From positions 1-22,111 of the forward strand of contig DCJC01000085.1 in assembly GCA_002317355.1 (NCBI GenBank): a stretch of DNA of 22,111 bases. Reading direction: 5' to 3'. A program made the translations under genes and the position numbers. The notes beneath the pieces were generated by a model. The model made no database searches, had not been told where the DNA came from, and saw only the letters and a list, made by a program, of their open reading frames with translations. This stretch comes from Prevotellaceae bacterium UBA1710 (GTDB taxonomy: Bacteria > Bacteroidota > Bacteroidia > Bacteroidales > Bacteroidaceae). Below are positions 16,031-22,111 of the stretch, piece by piece. The first letter of the stretch is position 1; each line of letters begins with the position of its first letter.

Positions 16031-16061
16031 TTTGAAATTCACGGAAATATTAGTAATTTTG
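16031..16061 (+). promoter_or_regulatory. Complete Bacteroidetes sigma-70 type promoter for lepA
   Basis: TTTG (16031-16034), a 19-bp spacer, then TAATTTTG (16054-16061) match the -33 and -7 consensus. It is the best promoter in the window. Transcription should begin near 16067, about 54 nt before the lepA ATG. A 6-bp inverted repeat (ttccgt 16019-16024 and acggaa 16041-16046) brackets the -33 element. Confidence 0.75.
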
Positions 16062-16073
16062 TATCGAATATTG

Positions 16074-16090
16074 TGGGTATATAATACCCA
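16074..16090. promoter_or_regulatory. Perfect 7-bp inverted repeat in the lepA leader
   Basis: tgggtat (16074-16080) and ataccca (16084-16090) form a perfect inverted repeat with a 3-nt spacer, just after the predicted transcription start. It could be an operator or an RNA hairpin. No T-tract follows, so it is not a terminator. No known regulator site is recognised. Confidence 0.55.
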
Positions 16091-16120
16091 TATCAAACAT
16101 AAAACTTTGCCCCTTCAAGA

Positions 16121-17902
16121 ATGAACAATATACGTAACTTTTGCATCATTGCCCACATCGACCACGGAAAGAGTACCATAGCCGATCGTCTTCTGGAAAA
16201 GACAAATACCATCCAGATTACAGAGGGCCAGATGCTTGACGATATGGATCTTGAGAAGGAGAGAGGTATTACGATTAAGAGTCATGCTATCCAGATGGAG
16301 TATGAGAGAGATGGGCAGAAGTATATTCTGAACCTTATCGATACTCCGGGACACGTTGACTTCTCGTATGAGGTTAGCCGAAGCATTGCTGCTTGTGAGG
16401 GCGCTTTGCTTGTGGTTGACGCAACGCAAGGTGTACAGGCACAGACAATCTCAAATCTTTATATGGCTATTGACCATGACCTTGAGATTATTCCTGTAAT
16501 CAATAAGATTGACATGCCAGCAGCGATGCCTGATGAGGTAGAGGATGAAATCATCGAACTTATTGGCTGTGATCGCTCTGATATTCTTCGTGCCAGTGGT
16601 AAGACTGGCGAGGGTGTGCAGGAGATACTTGATGCAGTTGTAGATCGCATCCCACATCCAGTAGGTGATTCTGAGGCTCCACTTCAGGCACTTATTTTTG
16701 ATTCTGTTTTCAATTCATTCCGTGGTATTATTGCTTACTATAAGATCCTTAATGGTTCTATTAAGAAGGGCGATAAGGTGAAGTTCTTCAATACAGGAAT
16801 GGAATATGATGCCGATGAGATTGGTGTGCTGAAAATGGATATGGTGCCTCGAAAGGAAATGAGCACTGGTGAGGTTGGATATATTATTTCTGGCATCAAA
16901 GATGCCAAGGAGGTAAAAGTTGGTGATACCATTACTCAGGTAGCAGCACCATGTGCTAAGGCTATCGAAGGATTCCAGGAAGTTAAGCCAATGGTCTTTG
17001 CTGGTGTTTATCCTATCGATCCAACAGATTATGAGAACCTCCGTGCATCATTGGAGAAACTTCAGCTCAACGATGCTTCATTGACATTCATGCCAGAGTC
17101 ATCTGTAGCTCTTGGCTTCGGATTCCGTTGCGGATTCCTAGGACTTCTTCACATGGAAATCGTTCAGGAACGTCTCGATCGTGAGTTCGATATGGATGTT
17201 ATCACTACTGTGCCAAACGTATCGTATATGGTGTATGACAAGCAGGGTGGGGCGAAGGAAGTTCACAACCCATCAGGATTGCCTGATATTACATTCATAG
17301 ATCATATCGAAGAGCCATATATCAAGGCCACAATCATCACAGATGCCAATTATATTGGTCCTATCATGAAGCTTTGTCTCGATAAGCGAGGCGAACTCGT
17401 GAAGCAGGAATATGTAAGTGGTAATCGTGTTGAGTTGCATTTCTCGATACCGCTCGGTGAGATTGTCATCGACTTCTATGATAAGTTGAAATCCATATCC
17501 AAGGGATATGCTTCGTTCGACTATCATGTGGATAGTTTCCGACTCTCACGCCTTGCAAAACTCGATATCTTGCTGAATGGTGAGCCTGTTGATGCGCTTT
17601 CTACTCTTACTCACTACGATAATGCCGTTCCATTCGGCCGTCGTATGTGTGAGAAACTTAAGGAACTCATCCCAAGACAGCAGTTTGATATTGCTATTCA
17701 GGCTGCGATTGGTGGAAAGATCGTTGCCCGTGAGACAATCAAGTGCGTTCGTAAGGACGTTACAGCGAAGTGTTATGGAGGTGACGTGAGCCGTAAGCGT
17801 AAACTTCTTGAAAAGCAGAAGAAGGGTAAGAAGCGTATGAAGCAGATTGGCAACGTGGAAGTACCTCAGAAGGCATTCCTCGCAGTTTTAAAACTTGACT
17901 AA
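16121..17902 (+). CDS. lepA: Elongation factor 4 (LepA), ribosomal back-translocase GTPase
   Basis: A 593-residue translational GTPase, EF-4, that acts on the ribosome and affects initiation or back-translocation under stress. The G motifs are complete: G1 AHIDHGKST (11-19), switch region ERGITIKSHAI, G3 DTPGHVDF (74-81), and G4 NKID (128-131). The family-specific C-terminal domain ends KKGKKRMKQIGNVEVPQKAF, the basic tail that enters the peptidyl-transferase centre in EF-4. This, plus the lack of domain IV, separates it from EF-G. Length is typical of the family. The gene has its own promoter (16031-16061) and a palindromic leader. The Crp/Fnr-like gene follows after 42 bp with no terminator seen, so they may share a transcript. 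Confidence 0.97.
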   Translation: MNNIRNFCIIAHIDHGKSTIADRLLEKTNTIQITEGQMLDDMDLEKERGITIKSHAIQMEYERDGQKYILNLIDTPGHVDFSYEVSRSIAACEGALLVVDATQGVQAQTISNLYMAIDHDLEIIPVINKIDMPAAMPDEVEDEIIELIGCDRSDILRASGKTGEGVQEILDAVVDRIPHPVGDSEAPLQALIFDSVFNSFRGIIAYYKILNGSIKKGDKVKFFNTGMEYDADEIGVLKMDMVPRKEMSTGEVGYIISGIKDAKEVKVGDTITQVAAPCAKAIEGFQEVKPMVFAGVYPIDPTDYENLRASLEKLQLNDASLTFMPESSVALGFGFRCGFLGLLHMEIVQERLDREFDMDVITTVPNVSYMVYDKQGGAKEVHNPSGLPDITFIDHIEEPYIKATIITDANYIGPIMKLCLDKRGELVKQEYVSGNRVELHFSIPLGEIVIDFYDKLKSISKGYASFDYHVDSFRLSRLAKLDILLNGEPVDALSTLTHYDNAVPFGRRMCEKLKELIPRQQFDIAIQAAIGGKIVARETIKCVRKDVTAKCYGGDVSRKRKLLEKQKKGKKRMKQIGNVEVPQKAFLAVLKLD

Positions 17903-17944
17903 TAAAAAAATATTGCACATAACGAAATCTCAGCCACAAATCGA

Positions 17945-18541
17945 ATGAAAGACCTTAACATTCCTATTCGTGACATAGCTCGAGAGCTGGCACGACGATA
18001 TAGCACAATGACTCACGAAGAACTTGATGTTCTTGAGAGTATCCTTGTTCCGCTGAAATTCTCTAAGAGTGAGATGATATTGGCGGAAGATGAAGTATGT
18101 GAGAACTTCTTCTATCTCCACAAGGGACTTGTGCGACAGTACTACTATAAGAATGACAAGGAAGTCACAGAGAACCTTGGCGTTGACGGTGATATGTTCT
18201 TCTGTATAGAAAGCCTCTTTACTGAGACACCTACCAAGCTCATGTGTGAGGCGCTTGAGCCTACGTATGTGTATGCAATTCCAAGAAAGCGACTTGAGGA
18301 GGTTGCGCTCCATAACCAGAATATTCAGATTCTCTATCGTAAGATTCTTGAGGAGAGTCTTATCAAGAGTCAGAAGCACTCTGATATGGTGCGTTTCGAG
18401 AGTGCACAGAACAGATACCGTCGTATCTGTAAGTCTGCTCCACAGGTAGTGCTTCGTGCACCGTTGGTATATATTGCCTCATTCCTACAGATGACTCCAG
18501 AGACGTTGAGCCGTGTCCGCTCTTCTACTCTTATAGATTAA
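17945..18541 (+). CDS. Crp/Fnr-family transcriptional regulator
   Basis: A 198-residue DNA-binding regulator. Residues about 20-125 form a cyclic-nucleotide-binding-like jelly roll (LAEDEVCENFFYLHKGLVRQ, then GDMFFCIESLFTETP). The dimer helix follows (about 130-155), and the short C-terminal helix-turn-helix is in RAPLVYIASFLQMTPETLSRVRS, where SFLQMTPETLSRVR is the recognition segment. There is no N-terminal cysteine cluster, so it is not an iron-sulfur FNR. In Bacteroidetes this subfamily often lacks known ligands, and the effector here is unknown. It starts at ATG 17945, 42 bp after lepA, and is followed after 36 bp by a small lipoprotein gene. No obvious target-site palindrome was tied to it. 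Confidence 0.88.
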   Translation: MKDLNIPIRDIARELARRYSTMTHEELDVLESILVPLKFSKSEMILAEDEVCENFFYLHKGLVRQYYYKNDKEVTENLGVDGDMFFCIESLFTETPTKLMCEALEPTYVYAIPRKRLEEVALHNQNIQILYRKILEESLIKSQKHSDMVRFESAQNRYRRICKSAPQVVLRAPLVYIASFLQMTPETLSRVRSSTLID

Positions 18542-18577
18542 TTTCGTTCTCTCTATAACGAGGTAAGAAATCAGTAA

Positions 18578-18964
18578 ATGAAGAAACTATTGTTATGTAT
18601 CTTTGCTGTTGTGGGGGTGGTTTCTCTCATGTCTTGTCAGGAGACGATGGAGGAGAAGGCTGCACGTCAGGCAAAGGAATACACCGAACGTTATTGTCCT
18701 ACACCTGTAGTCAACTATAGTCGTACTGATAGTATTGTCTTCGATCGTGAGCGAAAAGTTTACATCTACTATATTTCATTCTGTGATGCCCTTGATGATC
18801 CAGATATCATAGATCAGAATAGGGATAAGATAACGGATATGCTTACTCAGTCAGTAAGAGAGGCAACAGGATTGAAGAACTTTGTAGATGCAGGATTCAG
18901 GTTCGAATATGTCTGTCATTCAGCCAAGGAACCAAAGAAGGTGCTTTTCAAAATAACTATTTAG
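18578..18964 (+). CDS. Small lipoprotein of unknown function
   Basis: A 128-residue protein with a lipoprotein signal peptide: MKKLLLCIFAVVGVVSLMSC, lipobox LMSC with Cys20 as the likely acylated residue. The mature part opens with a charged helical segment (QETMEEKAARQAKEYTERY), then a mixed alpha/beta domain with IVFDRERKVYIYYISFC. No family is recognised. Two further cysteines (Cys39-region YCPTPV and FCDAL) and a third near the end (YVCHSA) might form disulfides if it is exported. It is probably anchored in the inner or outer membrane on the periplasmic side. It follows the Crp/Fnr-like gene by 36 bp and precedes the terminator at 19013-19068, so it is likely the last gene of this transcript. 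Confidence 0.8.
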   Translation: MKKLLLCIFAVVGVVSLMSCQETMEEKAARQAKEYTERYCPTPVVNYSRTDSIVFDRERKVYIYYISFCDALDDPDIIDQNRDKITDMLTQSVREATGLKNFVDAGFRFEYVCHSAKEPKKVLFKITI

Positions 18965-19012
18965 GTCTGTAAAGATGCACTGAGCATGTTTTTGTCTTCA
19001 GTAAGGCAAAAG

Positions 19013-19068
19013 CAAAGACGCGAAGAAGCAAGAGGATTTATTCTCTGCATCTTCGCGTCTTTGTTTTT
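19013..19068 (+). terminator. Intrinsic terminator, possibly bidirectional, between convergent genes
   Basis: A perfect 14-bp stem, caaagacgcgaaga (19013-19026) and tcttcgcgtctttg (19050-19063), is followed by ttttt (19064-19068). The stem continues inward as GC-A-GAG against CTC-T-GC with one bulged base. It ends the lipoprotein gene transcript. On the minus strand it lies just after the stop of the His-rich gene and is followed by CTTTTG, so it may serve both directions with a weaker T-run there. Confidence 0.9.
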
Positions 19069-19077
19069 ATGTTTTTA

Positions 19078-19287
19078 TTATCCGCGATCAATTACGTAGG
19101 CGTAGAATACTGCAAGCATAACCAATACTGCGATTGTAATGGTTGTGGTCATGGTGACTCTTCTCATTAGTCTTACACGTCTTACGTGATCTGACATTCT
19201 TCTTCTGAAGATACCAGTATCATCCTTTCTGTGACCGCTGTGACTGTGATGATGATGGTGATGGCTTCCGTTATTAGTTGTACTCAT
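19078..19287 (-). CDS. Small histidine-rich single-helix membrane protein
   Basis: A 69-residue protein with ATG at 19285-19287 (MSTTNNGS). Six consecutive histidines stand at residues 9-14, then SHSGH. A basic Arg-rich segment (about 28-43, FRRRMSDHVRRVRLMRR) precedes one hydrophobic helix (about 46-64, TTITIAVLVMLAVFYAYVI), and the protein ends DRG. By the positive-inside rule, the His-rich N-terminus should be cytoplasmic with a short outward C-terminus. No family is recognised. Histidine clusters can bind divalent metals, but this is only a possibility. It lies 64 bp after rumA on the same strand, and no promoter was seen in that gap, so co-transcription is likely. The terminator at 19013-19063 follows at once. 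Reality of the gene is supported by its coherent layout only. Confidence 0.68.
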   Translation of the reverse strand: MSTTNNGSHHHHHHSHSGHRKDDTGIFRRRMSDHVRRVRLMRRVTMTTTITIAVLVMLAVFYAYVIDRG

Positions 19288-19351
19288 ATTTGTTTTGTTT
19301 TTGATATTCTATGTTCTTTGTATTAAGGGATTTTCTCTAAGTGGTTTTGAT

Positions 19352-20782
19352 CTACTTGCGAACAAGCAATACGACATTCTCTACATGTGGTGTGTGAGGG
19401 AACATATCCACAGGCTGAACCTCAACTACCTTATAGTCAACGTCGAGCAACTGAAGGTCGCGTGCCTGAGTAGCTGGGTTACAACTCACATATACTATTC
19501 TCTGAGGCTTAGCTCTGAGTATGGTGTCGATTACATCCTGATGCATACCTGCACGAGGAGGGTCGGTAATGATTATGTCTGGCTGTCCATGCTCAGCGAT
19601 AAAGTCATCCGTAAGAATGTCCTTCATGTCACCGGCATAGAAGTCTGTATTGTCGATTCCGTTGAGTTCAGAGTTCACCTTTGCATCCTCAATGGCCTCT
19701 GGCACATATTCTATACCCACCACTTTCTTTGCCTTACGAGCTACGAAATTGGCAATGGTTCCTGTACCGGTATAAAGGTCATAAACCACCTCGTTGCCAC
19801 TCAGCTGCGCAAACTCACGTGCTACTGAGTAGAGGTGATAAGCCTGCTCGGTGTTGGTCTGATAGAAAGACTTTGGTCCAACCTTGAACTTAAGGTCTTC
19901 CATGAGAAGAAGCATGTGATCCTTGCCCTTGAAGACGTGGATGTCCTGATCACCGATAGTATCGTTGCACTTCTGGTTATCCAACCAGAGCAGGGAGGTT
20001 ATCTGTGGGAACTTATCGGCTACAAACTGAAGGAGACCCATGGTCTGCTCCTCGCTCTGCTTGAGAGCCTCGTCCGAAGTACGGTCGAAGTGCATCTGAA
20101 GAATAACCATCCACTCGCCACTATTACTGCAACGAATGATGATGTCACGCAGGAGACCAACCTGCTGTCTGAGGTCGAAGAAAGAAAGTCCGTTCTCCAG
20201 AGCGTAGTCGCGGATAGCATTACGCATCTCGTTGTGGAGATTATCCATCAACCAGCATTTCTCCACAGGGAGAATCTTATCGAATGCACCTGTGATATGG
20301 AAACCGATAGCTGGTGAGAAAGGCACCTGAGCCTTCATCTGCTCCTGAGTGAGCCATTGCTTGCTGCTACATCCGAAGTCAAGCTTGTTGCGATACTCCT
20401 GAATCTTCACGCTACCCAGGATAGGACGGAACTCTGGCAGTTCAATCTTACCAATTCTATGCAGCTGGTCACTAACCTGCTTCTGCTTAGCCTTGATCTG
20501 CTCTTCGTAAGGCAGATTCTGCCACTTACAGCCACCGCAGATACCGAAGTGTTCACAGAATGGGACAGCACGAACATCGCTCAGCTTGTGGAATTTGATA
20601 ACCTCAGCCTCGGCGTATGAATGCTTCTTGCGCTTGATCTGAAGGTCAACAACGTCACCAGGGACACAGAAAGGAACAAATACAACGAGGTCGTTCACGC
20701 GAACCACGCATTTTCCTTCTGCTGCGATGTCTTGAATTGTAATATTTTCAAGTATAGGTAATGGTTTCTTTTTTCTTGCCAT
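19352..20782 (-). CDS. rumA: 23S rRNA (uracil-5-)-methyltransferase, RumA/RlmD type
   Basis: A 476-residue cytoplasmic enzyme that methylates C5 of a uridine in 23S rRNA. It carries a TRAM domain at the N-terminus (about 10-66, IAAEGKCVVRVNDLVVFVPF). The iron-sulfur cluster cysteines are C76, C82 and C85 (PFCEHFGICGGCKWQ) with a likely fourth in VEKCWLMDN. The methyltransferase domain has VYDLYTGTGTIANFVA for S-adenosylmethionine, DPPRAG, and the catalytic Cys434 in YVSCNPATQARDL. The end VQPVDMFPHTPHVE is characteristic. It could be RlmD, RlmC or a dual RlmCD, which sequence alone does not decide. The start is ATG 20780-20782 (MARKKKPLPIL). A longer frame to 20926 is rejected because the -7 promoter box (20804-20811) and a poor AT-rich N-terminus lie in the extension. 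Confidence 0.93.
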   Translation of the reverse strand: MARKKKPLPILENITIQDIAAEGKCVVRVNDLVVFVPFCVPGDVVDLQIKRKKHSYAEAEVIKFHKLSDVRAVPFCEHFGICGGCKWQNLPYEEQIKAKQKQVSDQLHRIGKIELPEFRPILGSVKIQEYRNKLDFGCSSKQWLTQEQMKAQVPFSPAIGFHITGAFDKILPVEKCWLMDNLHNEMRNAIRDYALENGLSFFDLRQQVGLLRDIIIRCSNSGEWMVILQMHFDRTSDEALKQSEEQTMGLLQFVADKFPQITSLLWLDNQKCNDTIGDQDIHVFKGKDHMLLLMEDLKFKVGPKSFYQTNTEQAYHLYSVAREFAQLSGNEVVYDLYTGTGTIANFVARKAKKVVGIEYVPEAIEDAKVNSELNGIDNTDFYAGDMKDILTDDFIAEHGQPDIIITDPPRAGMHQDVIDTILRAKPQRIVYVSCNPATQARDLQLLDVDYKVVEVQPVDMFPHTPHVENVVLLVRK

Positions 20783-20803
20783 TTTTAGAATTCGAATTTG
20801 GTA

Positions 20804-20811
20804 CAAAGGTA
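20804..20811 (-). promoter_or_regulatory. Bacteroidetes-type -7 box for rumA
   Basis: On the minus strand TACCTTTG matches TAnnTTTG, 21 bp upstream of the chosen rumA ATG. No good -33 TTTG was found at the expected distance. It defines a very short leader and argues against the longer N-terminus. Confidence 0.6.
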
Positions 20812-20891
20812 CTAACTTTTTTTCATAAAACGTAAAAAATGGGGGAAAAAGTGACAATTCAAAAAATAAAGTGAAAAAAATGCTCAAAAAA

Positions 20892-20923
20892 TTTGGTGTT
20901 GATTTTTTTATTTCATACATTTG
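20892..20923 (+). promoter_or_regulatory. Bacteroidetes-type promoter for ppdK
   Basis: TTTG (20892-20895), a 20-bp spacer and TACATTTG (20916-20923) fit the -33/-7 consensus. Transcription should start near 20929, giving a leader of about 110 nt before the ATG at 21042. The rest of the 259-bp rumA-ppdK gap is AT-rich, with poly-A and poly-T runs and no gene seen. Confidence 0.7.
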
Positions 20924-20940
20924 CAATCCCTAATGACTGA

Positions 20941-20968
20941 TAACATGTTAACGAAATTAATATTTCGT
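20941..20968. promoter_or_regulatory. Two adjacent inverted repeats in the ppdK leader
   Basis: taacatgtta (20941-20950) is a perfect 10-bp palindrome. It is directly followed by acgaaat (20951-20957), taat, and atttcgt (20962-20968), a perfect 7-bp inverted repeat with a 4-nt loop. Both lie just after the predicted transcription start. They could bind a regulator or fold in the RNA. No known operator is recognised. Confidence 0.55.
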
Positions 20969-21041
20969 GACTTGATAATCGGAAAGACATTAATGAGACT
21001 TTTTAGTAATAACCTAAACTATAAAAACAACTTTAAAAGAA

Positions 21042-22111
21042 ATGACACAAAAAAGAGTTTACACCTTCGGCAACGGACAGGCAGAAGGAAACGCGCAGAT
21101 GCGTGAGGCACTTGGTGGCAAGGGCGCCAACCTTGCAGAAATGAACCTTATCGGAGTACCAGTACCTCCTGGCTTTACTATTACTACAGATACCTGTAAT
21201 GAGTATTATGAGGTAGGTCAGGACAAAATCGTTGAACTCCTCAAAGACGATGTCAACGCAGCTGTCAAGCATGTGGAATCACTCATGAACTGCAAGTTCG
21301 GTGATGTGAACAATCCTCTCCTTGTTTCCGTACGTTCAGGCGCACGTGCTTCTATGCCTGGTATGATGGATACCATCCTCAACCTTGGTCTTAACGATGA
21401 GGTTGCTGAGGGTATGGCAAAGAAAACCAACAATCCACATTTCGTATATGATTCATACCGTCGTTTCGTTCAGATGTATGGCGACGTTGTTCTTGGCATG
21501 AAGCCTGAGAACAAAGAAGATATCGACCCATTCGAGAAGATTATTGAAGAGGTAAAGAAGGAACAAGGCGTTGAGCTCGATAAGGATCTCTCTGTGGAAT
21601 CCCTCCAGAAACTCGTTAAGCTCTTCAAGGTCGCTATCAAGGAGCAGACAGGTTCTGACTTCCCTGACGACCCGATCACACAGCTTTGGGGTGCTATCTG
21701 TGCCGTATTCCGTTCATGGATGAATGAGCGCGCTATCCTCTACCGCAAGATGGAAGGCATTCCTGACGAGTGGGGTACAGCCGTATCAGTTATGGCTATG
21801 GTATTCGGTAACATGGGCGACACATCAGCCACTGGTGTCTGCTTCTCTCGTGATGCAGGCAATGGTGAGAACCTCTTCAATGGTGAGTATCTCGTAAACG
21901 CTCAGGGCGAGGATGTTGTGGCTGGTATCCGTACTCCTCAGCAGATCACCAAGATAGGCTCTCAGCGTTGGGCTGAGCGTGCCGGAATTTCGGAAGAAGA
22001 GCGTGCTGCCAAGTATCCTTCTATGGAAGAAGCTATGCCAGAGATCTACAAGCAGCTCGACCAGATTCAGGATGCTCTTGAGCACCATTATCACGATATG
22101 CAGGATATGGA
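21042..22111 (+). CDS. ppdK: Pyruvate phosphate dikinase, N-terminal part (gene runs off the window)
   Basis: Catalyses reversible conversion of pyruvate, ATP and phosphate to phosphoenolpyruvate, AMP and diphosphate, linking glycolysis with gluconeogenesis in the cytoplasm. The 356 residues present begin at ATG 21042 (MTQKRVYTFGNGQAEG). They cover the nucleotide-binding domain: ALGGKGANLAEMNLIGVPVP near the start, VRSGARASMPGMMDTILNLG from residue 97, NPHFVYDSYRRFVQMYGDVV, and VFGNMGDTSATGVCFSRD. These blocks are the PPDK type and distinguish it from PEP synthase, which has a different N-terminus. The phosphohistidine and PEP-binding domains lie outside the window. The gene has its own promoter (20892-20923) and a leader of about 110 nt with two inverted repeats. 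It is divergent from rumA. Confidence 0.96.
   Translation, partial: MTQKRVYTFGNGQAEGNAQMREALGGKGANLAEMNLIGVPVPPGFTITTDTCNEYYEVGQDKIVELLKDDVNAAVKHVESLMNCKFGDVNNPLLVSVRSGARASMPGMMDTILNLGLNDEVAEGMAKKTNNPHFVYDSYRRFVQMYGDVVLGMKPENKEDIDPFEKIIEEVKKEQGVELDKDLSVESLQKLVKLFKVAIKEQTGSDFPDDPITQLWGAICAVFRSWMNERAILYRKMEGIPDEWGTAVSVMAMVFGNMGDTSATGVCFSRDAGNGENLFNGEYLVNAQGEDVVAGIRTPQQITKIGSQRWAERAGISEEERAAKYPSMEEAMPEIYKQLDQIQDALEHHYHDMQDM

Noticed and set aside
19295..20317. Two plus-strand frames of 177 and 160 residues
   Set aside because: Both lie antisense to rumA, which has full catalytic motifs, and neither resembles a known protein.
20783..20926. N-terminal extension of rumA by 48 residues
   Set aside because: The extension is Phe/Lys-rich from AT-rich DNA and contains the probable promoter box. 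The protein family starts near MARKKK.
20921..21106. Small frame overlapping the ppdK leader and start
   Set aside because: It runs into ppdK in another frame and encodes a basic sequence of no recognisable type. An inner ATG at 20933 could be a short upstream frame, but nothing supports it.

Overview
The window looks like chromosomal DNA of a Bacteroidales bacterium, most likely Prevotella or a close relative. Three things point there. It carries a complete Bacteroides aerotolerance (bat) cluster. Several intergenic regions hold the Bacteroidetes sigma-70 type promoter (TTTG, about 19-20 bp, then TAnnTTTG). Start codons mostly lack a Shine-Dalgarno sequence. No transposase, integrase, phage gene, CRISPR array, rRNA or tRNA was seen. 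The genus is inferred from protein character alone, without a database search.

Region 1 (1-2300, minus strand) reads right to left: a KdsC-like HAD phosphatase, a maf nucleotide pyrophosphatase, and the N-terminal third of a ClpA/ClpC-type AAA+ unfoldase that runs off the window. Between the phosphatase and maf lies an exact-register array of 11-bp degenerate units (1602-1766), the oddest non-coding sequence here.

Region 2 (2434-16005, plus strand) is a run of closely spaced genes with no terminator seen. It begins with the bat cluster: moxR AAA+ ATPase, DUF58 protein, an uncharacterised membrane protein, batA, batB, batC, and a single 867-residue gene carrying both BatD and BatE. A PAP2 phosphatase, queA, a DUF2027-Smr protein and glutamine-dependent nadE follow. 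The bat products fit an envelope-associated machine: a cytoplasmic MoxR ATPase, von Willebrand A (MIDAS) proteins, TPR scaffolds and membrane-anchored periplasmic domains. Three genes in it use TTG or GTG starts.

Region 3 (16006-18964, plus strand) holds lepA (EF-4) with a well-formed promoter and a palindrome in its leader, a Crp/Fnr-like regulator and a small lipoprotein. It ends at a strong hairpin terminator (19013-19068) that lies between convergent genes.

Region 4 (19078-20782, minus strand) has a RumA/RlmD-type rRNA methyltransferase followed by a 69-residue membrane protein with six consecutive histidines near its N-terminus.

Region 5 (20783-22111) is an AT-rich divergent promoter region and the N-terminal part of pyruvate phosphate dikinase (ppdK), whose leader holds two adjacent inverted repeats.

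Most of the window is housekeeping. I found no clear new defence or mobile system. The points most worth a second look are the 11-bp array, the BatD-BatE fusion, the TTG start built inside an AT-rich tandem repeat, and the histidine-rich protein.
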